Shown: piece after piece, positions 30,132 to 36,987 of the stretch
Position numbering within the stretch: position 1 is the first letter of the stretch
How the letters are laid out: each line of letters opens with the position of its first letter
DNA from: Chloroflexota bacterium
GTDB lineage: Bacteria > Chloroflexota > Limnocylindria > P2-11E
Direction: 5' to 3'
NCBI GenBank assembly: GCA_005889405.1
Contig: VBFY01000028.1
Span: 1 to 36,987 of the forward strand
DNA: 36,987 nt
Position numbers and translations under genes: made by a program
The notes under the pieces: generated by a model
Databases searched by the model: none
The model's input: the letters and a program-made list of their open reading frames with translations, nothing else
Told to the model about the DNA's origin: nothing

Positions 30132-31445
30132 GTGGGTCGTTCGCTCTGCGCGCGCATCCTCGGCACGCTGCTGATCGCCAGCACGCTCGTGCTGGGTCAA
30201 CCCGCGCGGCCCGCCAACGCGGCGTGTGTCGCGAGCACCGGGCCCGGCATTCCTGCTCCGACCGGTCTTCCAACGGGCATCCCCGGTTTCCACGCACGGT
30301 GGTACGGACAGAGCGGCTATCCCACGCTGTGTCCGGGCGGACGGTCGACCGCGACGGTCGCGTTCTACAACAGCGGGTCACTCGGATGGGTGAGTGGCCG
30401 CATGGGCGAGGTCGCGTACCTCGGAACGTGGGGTCCCGAGCCGGGACAGGACGCGGTCAGTCCCCTCGGTGGCGACGGGACCGCGGGATCGCTCGCGACC
30501 GGATGGCCTCGTTACAACCGCATCGCGATGCAGCCCGCGCCGTACGTCGGTCCGGGCCAGGTCGCATGGTTCCAGTTCACGATCCAGGCGCCCCTCGTGC
30601 CTGGCTATTACCGGCTCTACCTGCGACCGCTGATCGAAGGCGCGACGTGGCTCGAGGACTTCGGCGTGTTCTGGCTCGTCACCGTCCTGAACGCCGACGG
30701 CAGCGTCCCGGCGCAGAGCGGCGCCGTGTACAGCCCGCTCGGCTACAGCAACCTCAGCGTGCCCACGGCACGTGGCACCTTCAACGTGCATCTCATCAAG
30801 GAGCGCCTCGCCGATGTGACGGTGCGCACGCTCACCGCGAACAGCACCGATTGCACGAGCGACTGTCCGGCAAAGCCGCTCGCGCAGTACGTGACGGAGA
30901 ACGCCGGGTACGCGGGCATGAACGGGACGTATCTCTGCCCGCCCGACTATCCCGCGTGCGCGGGCAAAGTGAACTCCTACGACTACGCCGTGTACAACAG
31001 CAACCTGCGCCGCTGGATCAACCGTCCTGCGCTCATCGGGCAGAACAGCCTGCTGACCTTCAACGGCAGCGCGACCAACGTTTACCGGCGCAGCTTCGCG
31101 TACGGACAGAACGCGTCGCTGACGAGCGCGCCGATCACCGCGGGCATCACGATGTTCCCGCTGCTCGTGCAGGGCGGGGCGGTCATCGATTCGGAGTTCG
31201 AGCAGACGGGCGTCCAGATGACGCGCGGAACGAAGGGCGCCATCGGCGTCGACGGCACCTACGTGTATCTCGCGATCGTGACGGGCGCGACGGTTACCGA
31301 GTCCGCGTTTGTGATGGCGGCCCTCGGCGCGAAGGACGCGCTCAACCTCGACGGCGGCGGCACCGCGGCGATGTACATCGGCGGCGCGTACACCGTCGGA
31401 CCCGGCAGGCTGCTCCCGAACGCGATCGTTCTCACGAAACCCTAG
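30132..31445 (+). CDS. Secreted phosphodiester glycosidase-family (NAGPA-like) protein with N-terminal NBR1-Ig-like domain
   Basis: 437 residues from GTG 30132 (GTG 30114 is possible). Residues 1-30 form a Sec signal peptide ending ANA before ACV. An NBR1-like immunoglobulin domain (~45-190) is suggested by HARWYGQSGYPTLCPGG, ATVAFYNSGSLGW and VPGYYRLYLRPLIEG. The C-terminal half matches the phosphodiester glycosidase family (PF09992) with AGMNGTYLC, TRGTKGAIGVDG, and ALNLDGGGTAAMYIGG, where the DGGG is the hallmark. Human NAGPA removes covering GlcNAc from phosphate diesters; bacterial substrates are likely wall or exopolymer sugars, unproven. Several Cys suggest extracellular disulfides. 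Its stop codon and that of the convergent exporter share the 4-bp palindrome CTAG. Confidence 0.85.
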   Translation: MGRSLCARILGTLLIASTLVLGQPARPANAACVASTGPGIPAPTGLPTGIPGFHARWYGQSGYPTLCPGGRSTATVAFYNSGSLGWVSGRMGEVAYLGTWGPEPGQDAVSPLGGDGTAGSLATGWPRYNRIAMQPAPYVGPGQVAWFQFTIQAPLVPGYYRLYLRPLIEGATWLEDFGVFWLVTVLNADGSVPAQSGAVYSPLGYSNLSVPTARGTFNVHLIKERLADVTVRTLTANSTDCTSDCPAKPLAQYVTENAGYAGMNGTYLCPPDYPACAGKVNSYDYAVYNSNLRRWINRPALIGQNSLLTFNGSATNVYRRSFAYGQNASLTSAPITAGITMFPLLVQGGAVIDSEFEQTGVQMTRGTKGAIGVDGTYVYLAIVTGATVTESAFVMAALGAKDALNLDGGGTAAMYIGGAYTVGPGRLLPNAIVLTKP

Positions 31446-33019
31446 CCCTGCGGGGCGGCGGCCTTCTTCGCGACGTCGTCGACGATGCCGACCGCATTCG
31501 TGACCGCGCCGGCGGCCAGCAGCGCCGCGGCGATCAGCATCGCGAGATGGAACGCATCGGTGGACGCCTCGCGCTCGGCTCCGATGCGCGCGACGTCCTC
31601 CGGTGTGGGTGACGCCGAGCGCTCGACGTTGAGCGGCGAGATCGTGCGCCGGATGTACGGATCGTTGACGTCGACGCTTGGCACGCGCGCGGCCAACCCG
31701 GCGTAGAAGCTCGCGGTGATCGCGACGAAGATGAGCGCCCCCGCGAGCTGGGGCCCGACGCGTGAGATCGCGTTGTTCACCGCGGACGCGACGCCAGCGC
31801 TGTGGACGGGCACGCTGGTCATCAGCGCCGTCGTGAGCGGCGCCACCATCATCGCGAGACCGAGGCCGTACAGAAGGCTGCCCGGCAGCAGGTCGATGGC
31901 GTAGCTGAGCGGTGGCAGGTACGTGCGCGTGTCGTCGAACGCGAACAGCCATGGGGTCGTGTTCGGCGGGACCCGCACGTACCACAGAAGGCCGAGACAC
32001 ATCACCGCCGGTCCGAGGGCCATGAGGCGACGCGGGCCGTGACGGCCGGCGAGCGCCCCGAATCGCGAGCTGAGGAGCACGACGAAGATCCCCTGTGGGA
32101 TGGATGCGAGGCCGGACGCCGCGGCGCTGAACCCGACGGTGCTCTGCACGAATAGCGTGAAGAAGTAACCGACGACGTAGATCGCACCGTAGATGAGCAA
32201 GGTCGAGATGTTGGTCACCGTGAAGTTGCGCGAGCGGAATAGCGACGGAGGGATCAGCGGGTCGCGACGCAGGAGCATGAGGAACGGCAGCGCGACCGTC
32301 GCGAACGCGCCGAGCGCCAGAACGACGATCCCAAGCGGATCGCGCCACTCTCGTTGCTGGCTGTAGATCGTCCCAAACGAGAGGCCACCGACGGAGAGCG
32401 CGACCACGCCGGCTCCGAGCCAGTCGAACGAGCCCGTCGCCGTATCGTCCCGGCTCTCGCGCACGAAGGTGAGCGCCGCCCACAGCGCAATAACGCAGAG
32501 CGGCACGTTGATGAGGAACGCCGCGCGCCACGAGAGCGTGTCGACAAGGACGCCGCCGACGAATGGCCCGAGGATCGTTGGCGCCAGCGACGCGCCGGCC
32601 CAGACACCGAACGCGCGACCCTCCGCCTCGCCGGTGAACGTCGCGGTCAGGAGCGCGAGCGATCCTGGGACCAACAGGGCACCCGCAGCGCCCTGAAGTA
32701 CGCGGAAGGCGATGAGCAGCTCCATCGACGGCGCCACACCGCAGAGCAGGCTCGTCACGAGGAATCCAGCGAGGCCGATGACGAACATCCGCCTGCGGCC
32801 GAAGTAGTCCGTGAGCGCGCCGGCAAGCACGAGCAGCGCCGAGAGCGTCAGCAGGTAAGCGTTGTAGACATACGACTGTCCCTCGAGCACGCCGAAGACA
32901 GATGAAGGCAGCTCGCGGCCGATGCGCGGTAGCGCGACGTTCACCATGGTGGAGTCGAGGAACACGATCCCCGACGCGAGGATCGCCGCGAACAGCGTCC
33001 ACCGCTCGGCGCGGGTCAG
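31442..33019 (-). CDS. MFS drug exporter, DHA2/EmrB-QacA family (14 TM), probable CTG start
   Basis: About 525 residues with ~14 membrane helices. Motifs include the first helix with FLDSTMVNVALPRIG, motif A LTDYFGRRRMFVIG, FRVLQGAAGALLVPGSLALL, the motif C region LAPTILGPFVGG, and SWRAAFLINVP, all typical of proton-driven multidrug exporters. No ATG, GTG or TTG fits the start of helix 1. A CTG at 33019 does: it overlaps the DUF1684 stop in CTGA, has GGAGAG 5 nt upstream, and begins LTRAERWTLFAAI. A GTG at 33085, deep within the upstream gene, is the conventional alternative. A long tail with ASPTPEDVARIGAEREAS precedes the last helix. It is the third gene of the nucleotide-cyclase operon. 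Confidence 0.88.
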   Translation of the reverse strand: MTRAERWTLFAAILASGIVFLDSTMVNVALPRIGRELPSSVFGVLEGQSYVYNAYLLTLSALLVLAGALTDYFGRRRMFVIGLAGFLVTSLLCGVAPSMELLIAFRVLQGAAGALLVPGSLALLTATFTGEAEGRAFGVWAGASLAPTILGPFVGGVLVDTLSWRAAFLINVPLCVIALWAALTFVRESRDDTATGSFDWLGAGVVALSVGGLSFGTIYSQQREWRDPLGIVVLALGAFATVALPFLMLLRRDPLIPPSLFRSRNFTVTNISTLLIYGAIYVVGYFFTLFVQSTVGFSAAASGLASIPQGIFVVLLSSRFGALAGRHGPRRLMALGPAVMCLGLLWYVRVPPNTTPWLFAFDDTRTYLPPLSYAIDLLPGSLLYGLGLAMMVAPLTTALMTSVPVHSAGVASAVNNAISRVGPQLAGALIFVAITASFYAGLAARVPSVDVNDPYIRRTISPLNVERSASPTPEDVARIGAEREASTDAFHLAMLIAAALLAAGAVTNAVGIVDDVAKKAAAPQG

Positions 33020-33615
33020 ACGAGCTCTCCGGCCTCGACCGCGGCGGTCAGCCGATTCGCCAGCGGCGCGAGCGGGCAGACCCACCTGGCGTCGTACACG
33101 CACGAGGGGTGGTACGCGAAGTTGAAATCCAGGATGAGCGCGTCGCCGATCGATCCCAGATCGGCGCCCTTCGCCGTGTCGAGGAGATAGCGGCCGCCGC
33201 CGTATGTCGTCCTCCCTGACGTTGCGTCGCGGAACGGGAGGAACACGCCGCCGCTGTACTCGTCGAGCCACAGGACCTCGAGCGTGCCGATCGGAAGGTC
33301 GACCGCGCCAAAGCGCACGAACCGGATCACGCCACCGGTACTCGTGTCGACGTCATAGCGCTCGCGCGGAAGCGGACGTACGACCGCGGTGAACGCGAAG
33401 GCCGGGTCGTAGTCGCGGTACGGAAGTCCGCGGAACGCGGCACGACCTTCGGGCGGAAGCGCGGACTGCGGATGCGAACGAAATAGCTCGTCGCGCACGG
33501 CGCGCCATCGCTGGTGGGCCGCGCGCGCGTCGCGTTCTCGGAGCGCACGAACTTCCCCGTAGAGGTCTCTCACGCGGCGGCGGTAGTCGAGAAGATCGAG
33601 GAGCTCGTCAGCCAC
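33016..33615 (-). CDS. DUF1684 family protein
   Basis: 199 residues from GTG 33615, 3 nt after the stop of the cyclase-family regulator. The AAAGG in that junction can act as its ribosome site. It fits DUF1684 through FRGLPYRDYDPAFAF, GTLEVLWLDEYSGGVFLPFRDATSG, TTYGGGRYLLDT, and the strongly conserved end DFNFAYHPSCVYDARWVCPLAPLANRL. Members are cytosolic proteins of unknown function with conserved His, Cys and Tyr near the C-terminus, suggesting a catalytic or metal site; I can say no more. It is coupled to the exporter gene. Confidence 0.9.
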   Translation of the reverse strand: MADELLDLLDYRRRVRDLYGEVRALRERDARAAHQRWRAVRDELFRSHPQSALPPEGRAAFRGLPYRDYDPAFAFTAVVRPLPRERYDVDTSTGGVIRFVRFGAVDLPIGTLEVLWLDEYSGGVFLPFRDATSGRTTYGGGRYLLDTAKGADLGSIGDALILDFNFAYHPSCVYDARWVCPLAPLANRLTAAVEAGELV

Positions 33616-33618
33616 CTT

Positions 33619-36279
33619 TCACGTGGTCTTTGCGGGCTGCCCGGTGAGCGCGTAGGCGATGGCCTCGTCGGTCGTCATCGCGAAGCCGCGCTTGAACGCG
33701 GCTTGGCGTTCGGGTGGGACGTCCGACGCCACCGCCCGGCCTTCGGTCGTGCCCCAGAGCGTCGCAAGACCAACACCGGTGCGCTGCGACAGTGCCGTCC
33801 ACGCGCCGACGAGCGTGTCATGCTGCTCGATGTCGCCGCGGGCCTTGGCCAGCTCGGCGAAGTTGCTCAGTTGAAGGACGATCCCGCTCGAGTCGCCCGC
33901 GTCGATGAACATCTGGAGCGCTTCTCGCCAGTCGCGCTCGGCATCATCGAGCTCGCTGAGCTTGAGCGCAGCCAGCCCGGTGGCGTACAGGTCCCATGCG
34001 ATGTCAAAGCGATTTCCAAGCGCGCGATGCTCGGCCAGAGCCTCGTGCGCGAATTGCTTGCCCTTCACGTGGTCCGCGTGTGTTCTGTTCGGTCCCTCGA
34101 TGTAGATCGAGCCGAGAGCCCAGGCAGTCCGTCCGATGCTCGCTCGGTCGCCGAGCCTGCGGAAGATGGTGATGGCCTCTTCCAAGAGCGCGAGGGCCTT
34201 CGGGTGTTCAGGGGCGCCCGAGAACATGTCGACGAAGGAGAGGTTGTAGGCACTCTTCGCGCGCTCGGCTTCCGCGCCAAGAGATCCGGCGATCTCGTAC
34301 GCCTCGCCGTAGTAGCGCTCCGTCGCTCCCATCTCCGCCAACCAATACGCGAGTCCGCCGGCGGCTTCGAGCGCATGCAGCCGCGACGTCAGGTCGGCAC
34401 CTGGAAGCGCGAGCACACGCTCGCACCAGAGCAGGCCTTCGCGCAGATAGCCGCGCACCTGCCAGAAGCGCCAGACGGCGAAGACCATCCGGGACGCGGC
34501 GTCGACTCTTTTTGCGCCAATGGCGTGTTCGAGCGCCGCACGCATGTTGTCGTGCTCGAGCTCAACTCGGTCGAGCCAACGTCGCTGTTCGTTGCCTTGC
34601 AGCTCCGGCGACGCGCGTTCTGCCAGGGCCAGATAAGCCGCGAGGTGGCGATCGCGGATCACGGCGTCTTCGCCGCTGGCCGCGAGCTTCTCGATCGCGA
34701 ACTCTCGGATGGTCACGAGCATCCGGAAGCGTGGCTCGCCTGCCGCTTCGAGCTGTCGGATGAGGCTGCTGTCGAGCAGCTCCGACGCGCGGTCCAGAAC
34801 GTCGCCGCCGATCTCGCTCGCGGGTCCGCATACGAACTCGAGCTGTTCGAGCGTCGCGCCCGCGACGAATACGGCTCCGCGCGCGAAGAAGCGTCGCAGC
34901 CCGTTGTCGAGAAGGTCGTAGCTCCACGCGATCGCGCCTCGGAGCGTGCGCTGACGATCGGTGCGGTCCGGTGACGTGCTCGCGAGGAGGTCGAGACCTT
35001 TCCGGAGACGGGGCAGCATCGCTTGGGGCGAGAGCAGCTTCACACGCGCGGAGGCCAGCTCGATCGCAAGCGGCAGGCCGTCCAGCCGCACGCAGATCTC
35101 CGCTACGGCTGCGGCGTTCTCCGGCGTGACCATAAAGTCGGGTTTCACCGCGCGCGCTCGCTCGATGAACAGTTTCACCGCGTCCGACTGGGCGAGCACC
35201 TCGAGCGAGGGGAGGCGCTCCGGATCGGGGAGCTCGAGCGGGGGAACGGGGAACTCCTGCTCGCCCGAGATGCGGAGCGGCGCGCGACTGGACGTGATGA
35301 CCTTGAGGTCAGGCCCGCTCGCGAGCAGGGCGGAGACCGAAGGCGCCGCCGCGAGGATCTGCTCGAAGTTGTCGAGGACCAGCAGCATCCGCTTTCCACG
35401 CACGTGCTCGAGAACGCGCTGGAGCGGATCCTCCTTGCCACCGACCTGCACACCCAGCGCGTGCGCGACCGTCGAAGGTACGAGCTCCGGGTCGGAGATC
35501 GGAGCGAGCGGGACCCAGAAAGCGCCGTCGGGGAAGCCCGTCGCCGCTTCGGCCGCGAGCTGCAGCGAGAGGCGCGTCTTTCCGGTCCCTCCCGGCCCCG
35601 TGAGGGTCAGGAGGCGCGTTCGATCGAGGAGGCGAAGTCCCTGGAGGATGTCGCCGTCCCGCCCGATGAAGGTCGTGACCTGCTCCGGCAGATTGTTCGG
35701 GATGCGATCCAGGCTTCGGAGCGGCGGAAAGTCGTTCGGCAGTCCCTCGATGACGAGCTGGTGGATGCGCTCCGCGAGCGCGAGGTCCTTGAGGCGATGT
35801 TCGCCCAGATCGCGCAGGGTCGTACCGTCGCCGAGGTCATGCCCGGCCAGCATCGCCGTCGCACCGGAAAGGAGGACCTGCCCGCCGTGGGCGACGTTGG
35901 CGATACGCGCGGCACGGTGCACGTCGATGCCGACGTAGTCCGCGCCCGCTTCTTTGCTGGCAGGAACTCCGTCGCCGGTATGCATGCCCATGCGGACGCG
36001 GACGACGGCGTCGTGCGGGAAGCGCGTCGCGGCGAGTGCGCGCTGCGCCGCGGCCGCGGCGCGGATCGCCTTCGACGCGCTGTCAAAGACCACGAAGAGC
36101 GCGTCGCCCTCGATCCGCACCTCGGTGCCCTCCGCGAACGCGGCCCGGAGCGTCTTCGTGTGCGTCGCGAGCACCTCGTGATACCGGTCGGTGCCGAGCG
36201 CGTTCAGCAGCTTGGTCGAGCCCTCGATGTCCGTGAATAGGAAGGTCAGCGTGCCGCTCGGTAGACCCCGGTAGTTCAT
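33619..36279 (-). CDS. Class III nucleotide cyclase fused to an AAA/NB-ARC-like ATPase and TPR-like C-terminus
   Basis: 886 residues from ATG 36279, six bases after the promoter -10 box. The N-terminal cyclase domain (~10-175) has both metal aspartates (Asp17 in FTDIEGST, Asp59 in IEGDALF), and HRAARIANVAHGG carries the transition-state Arg, so it is probably active. An ATPase domain follows (P-loop GPGGTGKT 228-235, Walker B VLDNFEQ with Asp303, and RLDGLPLAIELASAR typical of the NB-ARC/STAND group). From ~560 on there are TPR-like helical repeats. No HTH is present, unlike the LuxR-type relatives in mycobacteria. It likely makes cAMP (or cGMP) in response to a ligand or protein sensed by the STAND module. 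It heads an operon with DUF1684 and the exporter. Confidence 0.92.
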   Translation of the reverse strand: MNYRGLPSGTLTFLFTDIEGSTKLLNALGTDRYHEVLATHTKTLRAAFAEGTEVRIEGDALFVVFDSASKAIRAAAAAQRALAATRFPHDAVVRVRMGMHTGDGVPASKEAGADYVGIDVHRAARIANVAHGGQVLLSGATAMLAGHDLGDGTTLRDLGEHRLKDLALAERIHQLVIEGLPNDFPPLRSLDRIPNNLPEQVTTFIGRDGDILQGLRLLDRTRLLTLTGPGGTGKTRLSLQLAAEAATGFPDGAFWVPLAPISDPELVPSTVAHALGVQVGGKEDPLQRVLEHVRGKRMLLVLDNFEQILAAAPSVSALLASGPDLKVITSSRAPLRISGEQEFPVPPLELPDPERLPSLEVLAQSDAVKLFIERARAVKPDFMVTPENAAAVAEICVRLDGLPLAIELASARVKLLSPQAMLPRLRKGLDLLASTSPDRTDRQRTLRGAIAWSYDLLDNGLRRFFARGAVFVAGATLEQLEFVCGPASEIGGDVLDRASELLDSSLIRQLEAAGEPRFRMLVTIREFAIEKLAASGEDAVIRDRHLAAYLALAERASPELQGNEQRRWLDRVELEHDNMRAALEHAIGAKRVDAASRMVFAVWRFWQVRGYLREGLLWCERVLALPGADLTSRLHALEAAGGLAYWLAEMGATERYYGEAYEIAGSLGAEAERAKSAYNLSFVDMFSGAPEHPKALALLEEAITIFRRLGDRASIGRTAWALGSIYIEGPNRTHADHVKGKQFAHEALAEHRALGNRFDIAWDLYATGLAALKLSELDDAERDWREALQMFIDAGDSSGIVLQLSNFAELAKARGDIEQHDTLVGAWTALSQRTGVGLATLWGTTEGRAVASDVPPERQAAFKRGFAMTTDEAIAYALTGQPAKTT

Positions 36280-36285
36280 CGGGCG

Positions 36286-36315
36286 ATTGTCCGCTCGCGC
36301 CCGTCGAGTTGCCAA
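36286..36315 (-). promoter_or_regulatory. Leaderless promoter of the nucleotide-cyclase operon
   Basis: On the minus strand TTGGCA (36315-36310), an 18-nt spacer and GACAAT (36291-36286) are followed by 6 nt and then ATG 36279. There is no ribosome site, so the transcript probably begins at the start codon. Its -35 box overlaps that of the divergent promoter base for base. Confidence 0.6.
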
Positions 36316-36337
36316 CCGACCGCGGCGGGCCTAGACA
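36309..36337 (+). promoter_or_regulatory. Leaderless promoter of the cNMP-binding-domain gene
   Basis: TTGCCA (36309-36314), a 17-nt spacer and TAGACA (36332-36337) are followed by 8 nt and ATG 36346. The TTGCCAA heptamer serves as the -35 element of both divergent promoters, so two polymerases could not bind at once. Confidence 0.55.
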
Positions 36338-36345
36338 TGTGCGAC

Positions 36346-36771
36346 ATGGCTACGACACGCGGCGAGCTCGCCGACACGCTTTCCAGCCTCTCGCTGTTCG
36401 CCGATCTCAGTGCCGCTGAACTCGAGTCGGTCGCGCACATCGTCGACGAGCGCCGCTTCGCGGCGGGGGAGCGCATCTTGCGACAGGGCCTCTCGGGTTC
36501 GGGGTTCTACATCATCCTCGCGGGCGAAGCGGCGATCCGCGTGGACGGGAAGGAATACGGAAAGCTGGGCCGCGGGGATTTCTTCGGCGAGATCTCCGCC
36601 CTCCTCGGTGATCCACCCGTCGCGGACATCGTCGCGGGCCGCGAGCTCCACTGTGCGATCATCCCCGGCCCCGCGCTCGAGCAGTTCATGGTCGGACACC
36701 CGCAGGTGATGTTCCGCATGCTGCAGAGCGAGGCGCGCAAGCTACGGACGGCAACGCGCTGGCGGAGCTAG
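36346..36771 (+). CDS. Stand-alone cyclic nucleotide-binding (CAP_ED) domain protein
   Basis: 141 residues from ATG 36346; ATG 36337 is inside the proposed -10 box, so it is less likely. It is a single cNMP-binding beta-roll: FADLSAAELESVAHIV, GERILRQGLSGSGFYIILAGEAAI, and the phosphate cassette region GDFFGEISALLGDPPVADIVA. The cassette Gly81 and Glu82 are present, but the Arg that normally binds the cyclic phosphate (PR[ST]A) is Pro91. There is no HTH, so it is not a CRP transcription factor. It is divergent from a nucleotide cyclase, which hints at a linked signal, yet the missing Arg makes classical cAMP binding doubtful. The following oxidoreductase gene may be its partner. Confidence 0.88.
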   Translation: MATTRGELADTLSSLSLFADLSAAELESVAHIVDERRFAAGERILRQGLSGSGFYIILAGEAAIRVDGKEYGKLGRGDFFGEISALLGDPPVADIVAGRELHCAIIPGPALEQFMVGHPQVMFRMLQSEARKLRTATRWRS

Positions 36772-36806
36772 CCGAGGAGCCCTTCCCTCCCGGCGAATAC
36801 CCCGTT

Positions 36807-36987
36807 GTGGTCGTCGGCAGTGGCCCGGGCGGCCTTCAGCTGTCGTATTCGCTCACGCACCTCGGCGTTCCTCACGCGGTCATATCCGCCGATCCGGCGC
36901 CCGGCGGGATGTTCCGACGGTGGCCGTTCTTCCAGCGCCTTCTGTCGTGGACCAAGCCGTTCGCGCCGTTCGAGCGCGGCACGCGCT
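36807..36987 (+). CDS. FAD/NAD(P)-binding oxidoreductase, N-terminal fragment (runs off the window)
   Basis: The open frame reads VVVVGSGPGGLQLSYSLTHL, a Rossmann FAD-binding motif (GxGxxG), then HAVISADPAPGGMFRRWPFFQRLLSWTKPFAPFERG. This is like flavin-dependent monooxygenase or NAD(P)-binding oxidoreductase proteins. GTG 36807 is the only standard start codon in frame since the last stop, but the coding similarity starts a few residues earlier (PPGEYP); a CTG at 36759, inside the end of the preceding gene, could be the true start. No ribosome site helps to decide. It is in the same direction as the cNMP-binding gene and close behind it, so co-expression is likely. The 3' part lies outside the window. 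Confidence 0.75.
   Translation, partial: MVVGSGPGGLQLSYSLTHLGVPHAVISADPAPGGMFRRWPFFQRLLSWTKPFAPFERGTR

Noticed and set aside
30378-33002. 874-codon minus-strand open frame across the glycosidase and exporter genes
   Set aside because: It is Arg-rich with no domain, overlaps two recognisable genes and has no initiation signal. The exporter itself is in another minus frame.
33514-36240. Two long plus-strand frames opposite the nucleotide cyclase-ATPase gene
   Set aside because: Compositionally biased translations without family similarity; the minus-strand protein is intact over 886 residues with consecutive domain motifs.
36346-36771. Calling the cNMP-binding protein a CRP/FNR transcription factor
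   Set aside because: The protein ends right after the beta-roll and its helix; there is no helix-turn-helix.
1-36987. CRISPR arrays, tRNA/rRNA genes, insertion sequences, prophage or attachment sites
   Set aside because: I found no spaced direct repeats, no cloverleaf-like or T-loop sequences, no transposase or integrase motifs, and no clear compositional break. Composition is uniform by eye; a computed GC profile would be needed to exclude subtle islands.

Overview
The window is GC-rich, densely packed bacterial chromosome. Genes are separated by a few bases, or overlap at ATGA, GTGA or TGATG junctions, and GTG starts are common. Several genes have a TAnnnT -10 box only 7-10 nt from the start codon and no Shine-Dalgarno sequence, which suggests leaderless mRNAs. 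I saw no tRNA, rRNA, CRISPR array, transposase or phage gene. The gene mix (form II CoxSLM with CoxD/E/G, DeoC with two aldehyde dehydrogenase (ALDH)-family proteins, cyclase-ATPase-TPR regulators, NBR1-Ig-like domain, DUF1684, DUF3052) fits an uncultured aerobic Chloroflexota or another GC-rich terrabacterial lineage. That placement is inference, not a sequence match.

Region by region: 1-2522 holds the 3' part of an ECF sigma factor, a lipoprotein lytic transglycosylase and a membrane protein of unknown function. 2535-6065 is a peptide-type ABC importer (binding lipoprotein plus two permeases, no ATPase). 6084-8996 is a polytopic membrane domain fused to an animal-type heme peroxidase, with its own promoter and a 16-bp palindrome upstream. 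9091-10998 is a two-receiver membrane sensor without a recognisable output domain. 11021-14255 is a deoxyribose catabolism operon: deoC, a catalytic ALDH, and a half-length ALDH-like protein lacking the catalytic cysteine. On the minus strand, 15336-14259 holds a cyclase-family hydrolase and a frameshifted DUF3052 gene. Divergent from these, 15379-19300 is a second ABC importer, again without ATPases, carrying two strong hairpins after the binding-protein gene and ending in a GNAT gene and an intrinsic terminator.

19340-26148 is a molybdenum hydroxylase locus: promoter, CoxS, form II CoxL, CoxM, one or two small ORFs, then CoxG, CoxD (MoxR ATPase) and CoxE (VWA protein). It should make an oxygen-tolerant Mo/FeS/FAD dehydrogenase plus its maturation and membrane-recruitment factors. 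The substrate is unknown, because the CO dehydrogenase signature of form I is absent. 26195-26707 is a small membrane protein. 26720-30018 (minus) is a pair of translationally coupled dynamin/YfjP-like membrane GTPases. 30132-31445 is a secreted phosphodiester-glycosidase-like protein.

31442-36279 (minus) is an operon of a class III nucleotide cyclase-ATPase-TPR regulator, a DUF1684 protein and a 14-TM drug exporter that appears to start at CTG. Back to back with it, 36346-36771 encodes a lone cyclic-nucleotide-binding domain, and its promoter shares the -35 element with the cyclase promoter. The window ends in the first part of an FAD-dependent oxidoreductase. The most unusual items are the membrane-peroxidase fusion without the distal histidine, the interlocked cyclase/cNMP-binding promoters, and the output-less double-receiver sensor.
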